A stretch of 41,553 nucleotides of DNA from CAYVQE01 sp964633205 (GTDB lineage: Bacteria; Myxococcota; B64-G9): contig CAZWFN010000045.1 in assembly GCA_964633205.1 (NCBI GenBank), forward strand, positions 1 to 41,553, written 5' to 3'. A program made the position numbers and the translations under genes. Within the stretch, counting starts at the first letter, position 1, and each line of letters begins with the position of its first letter. The notes below the pieces were generated by a model. The model was not told the origin of the DNA. It searched no databases and saw only the letters and a list, made by a program, of their open reading frames with translations. Positions 9,134 through 16,191 of this stretch are shown here, one piece after another.

Positions 9134-10081
9134 ATGGACGAGCGATACCGGCGGGCCATCGAGCGCAACCTGGGGCTGTTCACCGAGGACGAGCAGGCGC
9201 GCTTACAGCGGGCCCGGGTGGCCATCGCCGGCCTGGGCGGTGTGGGCGGAGGTACCTTTCTCGATTTGTGCCGGCTGGGGGTGGGGCGCTTCTCGATCGC
9301 CGATCCCGACAGCTTCGCCGATTCGGACCGCAACCGGCAGCGCGGCGCCTGCAGCAGCTCCATCGGCTGCAACAAGACCGAGGTGCTGGCCGCGGCGGCG
9401 CGCGAGATCAACCCCCAGGTGGACATCCGCGCCTTCCCGGAGGGGCTGAGCAGGGACAATGCCGCCGACCTGTTGGCCGGGGCGGAATTCGTGGTCGACG
9501 CGCTGGACTACTTCGCGCTGGCGGAGCGCCAGGCCCTGCACGACCGCGCCCGCCGGCAGGGTCTGACCGTGTCGCTGGCCGCCATCTTCGGCTTCGGCAC
9601 CAGCCTGGCCGTGTTCACCCCCGAGGGCCCCGGCTTCGCCGAGCTGTTCGGACGCGTCGAGGGTGTGCTGCCGCTGGGCCACCGGCTGGAGTTCGGCCGC
9701 TTCCTGTTTCCGCTCATCCCCGACTACCTCGACGTGCGCGCCTACCTGCAGGCCCTGCGCAACGAACGGCCCATCCCCTCGCTGAGCCCGCCGGCCTCCA
9801 TCGCCGCCGGGCTGCAGAGCATGGAGGTGGCGCTGTGTCTGACCGGCCGCCGTCCCACGGTTGCAGTGCCGCGCATCAAGTGGGTCGACCTCCACGCGCA
9901 GCAGATGCGCATCATCGACTCGCGCAGCCGCCTGACCCGGCTGCGCGCGTTGCTGGGCATGGCCCGCGTCGCCCACCGGCTGTTCGCCGACGGTCCACCC
10001 GCCGGCGGCCTGGGGAGGCGACTCAGCCGATTCGCTCCAGGAAGGCGTCGGCAAAGGCGTCCACCGCCTTCCAGTCGGTGA
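9134..10081 (+). CDS. ThiF/MoeB/HesA-type (E1-like) adenylyltransferase
   Basis: 315 residues; ATG preceded by GGAGGA at 9125. The N-terminal half is a ThiF-type Rossmann fold: VAIAGLGGVGGG nucleotide loop (about residues 34-45), the SIADPDSF strand that normally binds ribose, the arginine motif DRNRQR, and CNKTEVLAAAAREINP, matching the usual GKxKxExxxxxxxxxNP. VVDALDYFALAERQ follows. These enzymes adenylate the C-terminal glycine of a ubiquitin-like sulfur carrier or modify a peptide. No ThiS/MoaD-like protein, rhodanese or JAB protease is encoded nearby, so the partner is unknown. No CxxC pairs are visible for the zinc site found in MoeB/ThiF. The last 59 bases overlap the convergent hemG-like gene; the Arg-rich tail may be poorly conserved. 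Confidence 0.85.
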   Translation: MDERYRRAIERNLGLFTEDEQARLQRARVAIAGLGGVGGGTFLDLCRLGVGRFSIADPDSFADSDRNRQRGACSSSIGCNKTEVLAAAAREINPQVDIRAFPEGLSRDNAADLLAGAEFVVDALDYFALAERQALHDRARRQGLTVSLAAIFGFGTSLAVFTPEGPGFAELFGRVEGVLPLGHRLEFGRFLFPLIPDYLDVRAYLQALRNERPIPSLSPPASIAAGLQSMEVALCLTGRRPTVAVPRIKWVDLHAQQMRIIDSRSRLTRLRALLGMARVAHRLFADGPPAGGLGRRLSRFAPGRRRQRRPPPSSR

Positions 10082-10556
10082 AGTCGTAGTCGCGGCTCGG
10101 GTCGGGGTCCATTCCCTCGTCGCGTAGGATCGACAACATGATCTTGCGCTTGATGAGGCCGTAGCGCGTAAAGGGCACCGCCCCGGCAAAGGCAGCCACC
10201 TGATCGGGACGCCAGCCGGATTGCTGCTGGAACTGCTCCAGGTAGCCGGCCAGCTCGCGCCGCTTGTCCTCGGCGTCGGACTTGGCGGTCAGGCTGACCG
10301 AAAAGAAGGCCGCCGGCCGCTCGGCGAGCAAGCCGGCGTGCTCACGGGCGAAGCGCAGCGCCCGCTTGTGGTGCTTGCCCATGTGCACCGAAGCGCCCAC
10401 CACCACCCCGGCGGCGGCCGCCAGCCGCTCGGCATCGACCTCGCGGCAGCGCCCCAACCAGACCTCGCCAGCGCCCGCTTCGAGCCGTTCGCCGATGCGC
10501 TCGGCCACCTGCGCCGTGTGGCCTTCCCCGGTCTCATAACAAACCACAATCTTCAT
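10023..10556 (-). CDS. hemG: HemG-like flavodoxin-domain protoporphyrinogen oxidase
   Basis: 177 residues from ATG 10556; the ATG overlaps the TGA of the upstream gene (ATGA). The flavodoxin phosphate loop is near the start (YETGEGHTAQVAERI). Features shared with E. coli HemG are visible along the chain: VVVGASVHMGKHHKRA, FFSVSLTAKS, SGWRPDQVAAFAGAVPFTRYG, then a basic IKRKIMLSIL stretch and DYDFTDWKAVDAFA near the end. HemG uses FMN and quinone at the inner membrane to oxidise protoporphyrinogen IX to protoporphyrin IX in haem synthesis. Other flavodoxin-like quinone-linked proteins look similar, so the haem role is likely but not proven. It is the third gene of a coupled unit with an ATPase and a MAD4-like protein, an odd place for a housekeeping enzyme, and its 3' end overlaps the ThiF-like gene. 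Confidence 0.82.
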   Translation of the reverse strand: MKIVVCYETGEGHTAQVAERIGERLEAGAGEVWLGRCREVDAERLAAAAGVVVGASVHMGKHHKRALRFAREHAGLLAERPAAFFSVSLTAKSDAEDKRRELAGYLEQFQQQSGWRPDQVAAFAGAVPFTRYGLIKRKIMLSILRDEGMDPDPSRDYDFTDWKAVDAFADAFLERIG

Positions 10557-11239
10557 GGCGGGAACCACTCTTTCAATCGATTGATGAGCTTCGCCAGCGC
10601 CCCATCCTCGCAGCCGGCCAGCGACACCTTTGAAGCCAAATCTCCATAGATCGCCGAAGATCGAGGCTCTCGCACTTCTCGCAGCGCGTCCTCCACGGCT
10701 CTTTTCGGATCGTTGGGCTTGCGGTCGTCCACCTCCCACAGTCCCCGCGCCGCCAGCCACTCGCGAAGCCTCTCCCCGCGTTCGCCCCGTTCCCACTTGA
10801 GCGAAGCTTCCACGTGTACCTCATTCGCCCACACCCAGTTTTCCAGCTCCGGGTCGATGACGATTACAACAAACCGTTGGTTCTCCCATCCCGCTCTGCG
10901 CAGGTCTTTTTCCACCTGCATCTCGATCTGTTCGGCGCCGGGAGATCCTTCCCAAGCTGCATCCAGTATGACAACCAAGTGTTCGTGGGTCTGCTGAAAG
11001 CCACGTGTCAGCTCGCCCGCCTTGTTGTAGAGTCCTGGATCGTTTTGGCCAGCGGCGAAGAACAAATCCTCGCGCGGCGTGAACGTGAAGGCCGAGCATC
11101 CCAAACTGAGATGAGGGGCGTCCCGCGTCAGGAATCCTCGAACCATGGCTTGGACGTTCTTGTCAGCCACCAGGAAAACGACATCGCTCCTCTGAACGGA
11201 CGGGTCTCGATCCGGGCCTCGTTCGTGCTCGGTAATCAT
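10553..11239 (-). CDS. Small acidic partner of the AAA ATPase (MAD4/DUF4276-like, possible TOPRIM-type nuclease)
   Basis: 228 residues from ATG 11239, which overlaps the ATPase stop by four bases; the longer frame to 11413 lies inside the ATPase gene and is not used. Visible motifs: an N-terminal strand DVVFLVADKN (Asp26), a central LVVILDAAWEGSPGAEQIE (Asp93, Glu98), and IVIDPELENWVWA (Asp129, Glu131, Glu133). This spacing of acidic strands resembles TOPRIM-like DUF4276 proteins and, from memory, proteins annotated as methylation-associated defence protein MAD4. Such proteins are typically encoded next to an ABC-type ATPase. No transmembrane segment is seen. A role as effector or nuclease is inferred from the pairing and acidic residues only. 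Codon use in this gene and the ATPase appears less GC-biased than in neighbours, suggesting acquisition. Confidence 0.8.
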   Translation of the reverse strand: MITEHERGPDRDPSVQRSDVVFLVADKNVQAMVRGFLTRDAPHLSLGCSAFTFTPREDLFFAAGQNDPGLYNKAGELTRGFQQTHEHLVVILDAAWEGSPGAEQIEMQVEKDLRRAGWENQRFVVIVIDPELENWVWANEVHVEASLKWERGERGERLREWLAARGLWEVDDRKPNDPKRAVEDALREVREPRSSAIYGDLASKVSLAGCEDGALAKLINRLKEWFPP

Positions 11240-12552
11240 CCCAGCACCCCAGTGGCCAAGAGGTCCCCTAGGTTCACCGCTCCCCGCCAAGCCTTGAGCC
11301 GCGGATGGACTTCCCCCCGTACGATGTCCACCGCGCCGTTGGCATCCTTCGCAAAGCACAGCAGCTGATTCGACTTGGCGAGGCTGAGCAACACCGGAGA
11401 ATGACTCGCGCAAAAAACCTGCTGAGCGTATACGCTCGACAACGACTGGAACACCGTCTCCACGGCCTGCGGGTGCATGCCGTTTTCGGGCTCCTCGACC
11501 AGCAAGACTCCCCCTTCAGCCGGCAGATAGGCGATCAGCGTCAATGCCAACAGGCGCAGCGTACCATCGGAGACGGACCAGGCTGGGGCCTGGAGACCAC
11601 CTTCGTAGCCCACCACCAAATATCGCGCACGATCTTCCGGCCGCTCCACCGTGGTGACGTTCTGCAAATCCGGCAGCGCCGTTTGCACGTGCTGAACCCA
11701 CCTGCGGTGTGCCACCGGAGCCTCTCTCTCGAGGCGGTTCACCACCCAGGGCAGATTGGATCCATCTGGTGAGAACACCCGTGGGTCGGACCGTTTCGCG
11801 GGCCGCCTCAACGCCTCGGCATTGAGCACGAGCCGCTGCACCCCCTCCTGCAGCATGTTGCGGAACCAACGCGCTACCGGGAACTTTTCCAGATCTTCTG
11901 GCAATCCAGCCAGCGCCGACTTCAAGGGCCCTATGTTGTACTGGATGTTCCACTTGGTGGTTTCAGATTTGAAGTAGTCGTTTCCCGTCTCGCCCTGTTT
12001 TCTCACCACCGTACGCCACCCGGCTGGTGCCTGCCTCCTGGGACCGAGCACCACGGTCTCCGGTGGCGAAGGTGGTGCTGGGAACAGAGCAGGTTGCCCC
12101 CCATCGGACTCACTTTCAAGCTGCTCCCCCGCGTCCGAGCGCACCAGATAGAAAGTCTCAGACACGATCTTTGGGCCCTGGTCATCCCGGATGGCAATCT
12201 CGTAGCGGCAGCGGTCGTACCCGTTCGATTCCTTTTCCGACCTTTCCTTATTCCCTCCGTGGGCGCGCAGTTCTTCGGGAAGCGTGGCGACGAGAACGAT
12301 CTCCACCTGCTCCCCCTCCCTCATCCATGTGATGTCCTTCGGATCGGCAGCCCGACTCGGCACGAACAATCGCTCGTCCCCCAGCACCGCGGCCTCTACT
12401 CCGTGGTTCAGGATGTCGCGCACGAACAGCAATACGTCGAAGAAGGTCGTCTTCCCGCTTCCGTTCGGCCCGACGAGCACCTGCATGGACGTCACGGGCA
12501 CCACGACGAAGCGCAGGGCGCGATATCCCTTGACGATGATTGTGTTCAACAT
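11236..12552 (-). CDS. AAA/ABC-type ATPase of a putative two-gene defence module
   Basis: 438 residues; ATG 12552 has a strong GGAGG (12562-12566). Walker A is GPNGSGKT (28-35). Near the C-terminus come VSDGTLRLLALTLIAYLP (signature-like), the Walker B strand GVLLVEEPENGMHP (Glu353/Glu354) and an H-loop CASHSPVLL (His384). The long middle region (about 60-300) is the insert or coiled-coil part usual in SMC/RecF-like defence ATPases of the OLD, PARIS or MAD3 kind. It probably senses a phage trigger or DNA ends and controls the 228-residue partner, whose start overlaps its stop (ATGA). It could instead act in DNA repair. No methyltransferase or specificity subunit lies in the window. A 235-base AT-richer region with inverted repeats sits upstream. 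Confidence 0.87.
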   Translation of the reverse strand: MLNTIIVKGYRALRFVVVPVTSMQVLVGPNGSGKTTFFDVLLFVRDILNHGVEAAVLGDERLFVPSRAADPKDITWMREGEQVEIVLVATLPEELRAHGGNKERSEKESNGYDRCRYEIAIRDDQGPKIVSETFYLVRSDAGEQLESESDGGQPALFPAPPSPPETVVLGPRRQAPAGWRTVVRKQGETGNDYFKSETTKWNIQYNIGPLKSALAGLPEDLEKFPVARWFRNMLQEGVQRLVLNAEALRRPAKRSDPRVFSPDGSNLPWVVNRLEREAPVAHRRWVQHVQTALPDLQNVTTVERPEDRARYLVVGYEGGLQAPAWSVSDGTLRLLALTLIAYLPAEGGVLLVEEPENGMHPQAVETVFQSLSSVYAQQVFCASHSPVLLSLAKSNQLLCFAKDANGAVDIVRGEVHPRLKAWRGAVNLGDLLATGVLG

Positions 12553-12557
12553 CTCGC

Positions 12558-12566
12558 CTCACCTCC
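12558..12566 (-). promoter_or_regulatory. Ribosome binding site of the ATPase gene
   Basis: Read on the minus strand, GGAGGTGAG precedes ATG 12552 with the GGAGG core 9 bases away. It fixes the start of the ATPase, which is otherwise less certain because frames stay open upstream. Confidence 0.7.
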
Positions 12567-12603
12567 AGGAGCGGACAATTGACCCGGCTTCCCAGCCTCC
12601 GTC

Positions 12604-12664
12604 CTGTATACCATTCCTCTGCAGAAACTGCTTCGATAGCGTATACAGCTCTGGTGGAATGGTA
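12604..12664. promoter_or_regulatory. Nested inverted repeats upstream of the ATPase module
   Basis: Two overlapping inverted repeats lie in the AT-richer gap 12553-12787. CTGTATAC (12604-12611) pairs with GTATACAG (12641-12648), and TACCATTCC (12609-12617) pairs with GGAATGGTA (12656-12664). They sit 50-110 bases before the ATPase start, as expected for an operator or an alternative hairpin pair. The rest of the gap shows nothing recognisable; an 81-codon frame across it has no family features. Confidence 0.45.
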
Positions 12665-12787
12665 CTGCTTTTGGCTTTGGTTGCGGCGGTAGCAGCGCTG
12701 TGAGGATGCCAGAATCGCGAATGCTCTTGTCGGTGTATAGATATTCACAAGCCAATCCGGCGTTCGGACCGAGTATCACCCGGGAGA

Positions 12788-13762
12788 TCATGGAGGGTCA
12801 ACATCTCCAGCCGCCTTGACGTTGCCGGGCCACGGCAGAGATGCTTGTGACAGTGGGTCGCTCTGCGGGGCCCCGGCCGGCGGCCACAGCAGGGGCGCGT
12901 CCGGGCGGTGGGCGGCGTGGCGGCGGCGGGCCAGCTCGGGGCTGCGGGTGGCGTAGCAGTAGCGGCAGCCGTGCAGGCAGGTGTCGGGTGCGCCGATGTC
13001 GCGGCTGGGGGCACAGCCGCAGGCCGGCCGTTGGCCGCGGTCCTTGCGCTGCGGCACCGGCCGACCCAGCCGCGCCAGCAGCTTCGGGTCGATGCAGCGC
13101 GCCGGCGCGATGCCCAGCGGCCGCAGGTCCTGAGCTTGGGCGCAGGCTGCGATCTCGAGTCCGCCGGCCGCGGCCATGGCGGCCAGATCGGCCAGCAGCG
13201 ACCGCAGCGTGTCGTCCCGCCACGGGTCGCGCACGAAACGGCGGCGGTCGCCCTCCACCGCGGCCAGCCGCCTTTCGGTCTTGCGGTAGAAGTCCAGCGC
13301 GCTGACGATCACCCGCTCGGTGGCGCCGGCCAGCCGTTTGACCAGCCGCTCGAAGCACCGCCGGTGGTCATCGGCGGTGCAGGGCCCGCCGAGCACGATC
13401 GGATCGTAGCGCCACACCACCCGGACCGGGCCCAAGCGGTCGGCCAACCGCTCGAAGGTGGTCAGCCGCTCGGCCACCGGCGGCACGCCGGGCTCGAGCA
13501 AGGGCGGGTAGTCGTTGAGGGTGTAGAGGAAGTAGTAGACATGGCCGCCGGCCTCCAGCAGATCGAGCCTGTCGAGCATGGGCGCCGGGTTCTTGGACCA
13601 GAACACGAAGGCGGCGACGTCCCCGGGCCGCAGCGACACCCGCGAGACCTGCCGCGGGTTGTAGGGGTTGGCCACCTGGCAGAAGCCGCGGCGCAGCCGC
13701 TCGAAAAACCAGTCGGCGTAGAAGGCGGGCAGGTCGGTGCGCCGGCTGGCCGACACGATCAC
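12788..13762 (-). CDS. DUF1848 radical-SAM-like protein
   Basis: 324 residues from GTG 13762, preceded by GGGAGGCGGCC. The start IVSASRRTDLPAFY and the later VFWSKNPAP and VWRYDPIVLG are characteristic of DUF1848. Near the C-terminus lies a cysteine cluster, CGCAPSRDIGAPDTC followed by GCRYCYA (about 253-276), that can bind an Fe-S cluster; the arrangement recalls spore photoproduct lyase-like radical SAM proteins. The family has no established reaction. The last 40 or so residues after CYA are Pro/Ala-rich and look like a divergent tail. It is divergent from the DUF1460 gene across a 206-base gap that carries one copy of a 27-base repeat, and it reads toward the defence-like module. Confidence 0.88.
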   Translation of the reverse strand: MIVSASRRTDLPAFYADWFFERLRRGFCQVANPYNPRQVSRVSLRPGDVAAFVFWSKNPAPMLDRLDLLEAGGHVYYFLYTLNDYPPLLEPGVPPVAERLTTFERLADRLGPVRVVWRYDPIVLGGPCTADDHRRCFERLVKRLAGATERVIVSALDFYRKTERRLAAVEGDRRRFVRDPWRDDTLRSLLADLAAMAAAGGLEIAACAQAQDLRPLGIAPARCIDPKLLARLGRPVPQRKDRGQRPACGCAPSRDIGAPDTCLHGCRYCYATRSPELARRRHAAHRPDAPLLWPPAGAPQSDPLSQASLPWPGNVKAAGDVDPP

Positions 13763-13850
13763 GGCCGCCTCCCGGGCCGGTTCCGGCGAAGCGCATCCAT
13801 GACCCCATCTCTACGCCAGCTCGACGCAGGCCTCAAGAGCCCTTCCGCGC

Positions 13851-13877
13851 CCCCGATTTCCCACCTCGGCCGCGATC
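13851..13877. repeat. 27-base intergenic repeat, copy 1
   Basis: Begins CCCCGATTTCCCACC and ends CGATC. It matches positions 30994-31020 at 24 of 27 bases, with differences at three scattered positions. Both copies lie in gaps between divergent genes. Copy 1 lacks the inverted arm that flanks copy 2. A binding site for a shared regulator or a small dispersed repeat is possible. The rest of gap 13763-13968 contains a palindrome CCATCGATGG at 13906-13915. Confidence 0.55.
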
Positions 13878-13956
13878 ACTGCGTCAGGCCCTTGTTGCCC
13901 ACGGCCCATCGATGGCGATAGCCTTCGGTCGCGGGGCGCCTGTCGCACCCCGCAGC

Positions 13957-13961
13957 GGAGG
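13957..13961 (+). promoter_or_regulatory. Ribosome binding site selecting the DUF1460 start
   Basis: GGAGG lies 7 bases before ATG 13969. No comparable site precedes the upstream in-frame ATG at 13912, so 13969 is preferred. Confidence 0.65.
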
Positions 13962-13968
13962 CAACAGC

Positions 13969-14736
13969 ATGGACGCCCGCCGTTCGAGCGACACCGTCGA
14001 TCACCGCGCCGCCGGCGCGCTGCTGCGGCAGGTCGCCGCCTGCCGGTCGGTGACCGCCCGCCTGGCGCAGCTGTCCCGGCTGCTGCTGGGCCGGCCGTAT
14101 GTCGACCGGCCGCTCGGCGGGGGGCCCGATCAGCCCGAAGAGCTGGTCACCCGACTCGACGGCTTCGACTGCGTCACCCTGGTCGAGAGCGCGCTGGCAC
14201 TGGCCCGGGTGCGCCGGGCCGCGGCTTTCGCCGCCGAGCTGCGCCGGCTGCGCTACCGCGACGGCCGCCTGGCCTGGTCGCACCGGCTGCATTATTTCTC
14301 TGACTGGCTGCGCACCAACCAGGCCCAGGGGGTGGTGCGCATCCGCACCCGGGGCGCCGGCTCGCGCGCCATCAGCGCCCGGCTGAGCGCGGTGGCCGGC
14401 CTGCCGCCCCGGCGGGTGCGCTTTGACGCGCTGCCCAAGCGCGCGCTGCACCGGGCCCGGCGCCGCGTCGCCGCGGCCAACGTCGTCGCCTTCGCCTCGA
14501 CCCGGTCCGGGCTGGACTTCTTCCACACCGGCCTGCTGCTGGTGGATCCGGCGCAGCCCGAGCCGGAACGCTGGGAGCTGATCCACGCCTCGCGCTCGGC
14601 GGGCAGGGTGCTGGCCGAGCCGCTGCAGGACTTTCTGCACCGCAACCGCATGCGCGGCCTGGCCTGGGCCAGCCCTGCAGCATGGACTGAAAAGGAGGCT
14701 TCCCCATGCCCCCCATCGCCGCCGCAGTCTGCATGA
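13969..14736 (+). CDS. DUF1460 family N-acetylmuramoyl-L-alanine amidase-like protein
   Basis: 255 residues. The DUF1460 (NlpC/P60-like) pattern is clear: GRPYVDRPLGGGP, LVTRLDGFDCVTLVES with the presumed nucleophile Cys68, LRYRDGR, HRLHYFSDWLRTN, then GLDFFHTGLLLV with a candidate catalytic His, and ELIHASRSAGRV. Characterised relatives cleave N-acetylmuramoyl-L-alanine bonds in murein fragments. The N-terminus (MDARRSSDTVDHRAAG) shows no signal peptide or lipobox, unlike a periplasmic enzyme, so it appears cytoplasmic. It starts a tightly packed plus-strand cassette and overlaps the GT2 gene by 31 bases. A role in degrading or remodelling internal murein-like material is an inference. Confidence 0.88.
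   Translation: MDARRSSDTVDHRAAGALLRQVAACRSVTARLAQLSRLLLGRPYVDRPLGGGPDQPEELVTRLDGFDCVTLVESALALARVRRAAAFAAELRRLRYRDGRLAWSHRLHYFSDWLRTNQAQGVVRIRTRGAGSRAISARLSAVAGLPPRRVRFDALPKRALHRARRRVAAANVVAFASTRSGLDFFHTGLLLVDPAQPEPERWELIHASRSAGRVLAEPLQDFLHRNRMRGLAWASPAAWTEKEASPCPPSPPQSA
14692..14698 (+). promoter_or_regulatory. Strong ribosome binding site of the GT2 gene
   Basis: AAGGAGG sits inside the end of the DUF1460 gene, 7 bases before ATG 14706. This gives the GT2 gene its own efficient initiation despite the 31-base overlap. Confidence 0.7.
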
Positions 14737-16190
14737 GCGCAGCCCCCGAGGCCGGTGCCCTGCTGGATGCCCTGGCCGGCTGTCCGCTGGTCGGTGCCCG
14801 GGCCGCGCTGCTGCCGCCCGCTGTCGCCGCGCCCCGAGCGGAGCTGGAGCCCATCCACTGCGCCCGACCCGACTCCTCCCAGGCGGTGGCCGCCGTACTG
14901 CGCTGGTTCGAGACCAGCGACGCCGACCACCTGCTGTGGGCCGCCTCACCCTGGCCGGATCCGGTGCCCGGGGCCCTGGAACGCCTGTGGACGGCCGCGC
15001 TGGACAGCGCGGCCGCGCTGGCATACGGCGACCGGATCGAGTCCGACGGCGACGGCCGGCTACGGCAGCATCCGCTGATCGACTACCAACCGGGCAGCCT
15101 GCGCGACGACTTCGACTTCGGCCCGTTGCTGCTGATGCACCGCGATGCGCTGGCCGGCCTGTCCACAGCGCTGGCCGAGCGCGAGCCGCCGCTCGAGCAC
15201 GCGGGTGCGTATGAGCTGCGCCTGCGCTTGAGCGAACGCGGCCCGGTGCTGCACTTGCCCGAACCTCTGTGTACGCTACCGACCGCCGATGCCCGGCCCA
15301 GCGGCCAGCGGGTCTTCGACTACGTCGACCCGCGCGACCGGCAGCGCCAGCTCGAGCTGGAGCGGGTGGCCACCGAGCACCTGGCGCGCATCGGCGCCCA
15401 TCTGCCGCCGCCCGCCGAGCCACCGGCGCCCGAGCACCAGCCCGCCCCCTGTACGGCCAGTGTGGTCATCCCGGTCAAGGACCGCTCGCGCACCATCGCC
15501 GAGGCGGTCGACAGCGCGCTGGCACAACGGGCCGACTTCTCTTTCAACGTCATCGCGGTCGACAACCACTCCAGCGACGGCACCACGGACATCCTGGCCA
15601 CCCGGGCCCAACGCGACCCGCGGCTGCTCCACCTGGTGCCGGCCCGGCGCGACCTGGGCATCGGCGGCTGCTGGAACGCGGCGGTCTTTCATCCGGCCTG
15701 CGGCCGCTACGCGGTGCAGCTCGATTCCGACGATCTCTACGCCGGCGAAAACACCCTGGCCCGGCTGGTGGCCGAGTTCCAGCGCGCCCCGGCGGCCATG
15801 GTCATCGGCGCCTATACCACGGTCGACTTCGATCTGCAGCCGCTGCCGCCCGGATTGGTCGACCACCGCGAATGGACCCCGGACAACGGCCACAACAACG
15901 CCCTGCGCATCCACGGCCTCGGCGCCCCGCGCGCCTTTCACACCGCCAGCCTGCGGCGCATCGGCTTCCCCAACGTCTCCTATGGCGAAGACTACGCCGT
16001 GGCGCTGCAGCTGTCGCGCCGCCATCGCATCGGGCGCATCTACGAGCCGCTCTACCGCTGCCGCCGTTGGCCCGGCAACAGCGACGCCGATCTGGAGCTG
16101 GCCGTGCACAACCGCTACCAGGCCTACAAGGATCGCCTGCGCAGCATCGAGATCGCGGCCCGCCAGCGGCTGGTGGCCGCGCGGGGTTGA
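14706..16190 (+). CDS. GT2 family glycosyltransferase with an extra N-terminal GT-like region
   Basis: 494 residues. The C-terminal half (about 251-480) is a canonical GT-A domain: SVVIPVKDRSRTIAEAVDSAL, VIAVDNHSSDGTTD, nucleotide/metal site LDSDDLY (Asp340-Asp343), and the acceptor-side GEDYAVAL. The first 240 residues look like a degenerate second GT-A module; a PLIDYQPGSLRDDFDFG stretch (about 119-136) recalls, from memory, glycosyltransferases that accompany DUF4922 and SpoIID genes in Bacteroides. No signal peptide or membrane segment is seen, so it works in the cytoplasm with a nucleotide sugar. Donor and acceptor are unknown. It is one base upstream of the DUF4922 gene, so co-expression is very likely. 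Confidence 0.9.
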   Translation: MPPIAAAVCMSAAPEAGALLDALAGCPLVGARAALLPPAVAAPRAELEPIHCARPDSSQAVAAVLRWFETSDADHLLWAASPWPDPVPGALERLWTAALDSAAALAYGDRIESDGDGRLRQHPLIDYQPGSLRDDFDFGPLLLMHRDALAGLSTALAEREPPLEHAGAYELRLRLSERGPVLHLPEPLCTLPTADARPSGQRVFDYVDPRDRQRQLELERVATEHLARIGAHLPPPAEPPAPEHQPAPCTASVVIPVKDRSRTIAEAVDSALAQRADFSFNVIAVDNHSSDGTTDILATRAQRDPRLLHLVPARRDLGIGGCWNAAVFHPACGRYAVQLDSDDLYAGENTLARLVAEFQRAPAAMVIGAYTTVDFDLQPLPPGLVDHREWTPDNGHNNALRIHGLGAPRAFHTASLRRIGFPNVSYGEDYAVALQLSRRHRIGRIYEPLYRCRRWPGNSDADLELAVHNRYQAYKDRLRSIEIAARQRLVAARG

Positions 16191-16191
16191 G

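Noticed and set aside
12546..12791. An 81-codon minus-strand frame between the DUF1848 and ATPase genes
   Set aside because: No good ribosome binding site, no family resemblance, and it runs across inverted repeats. It is more likely a control region.
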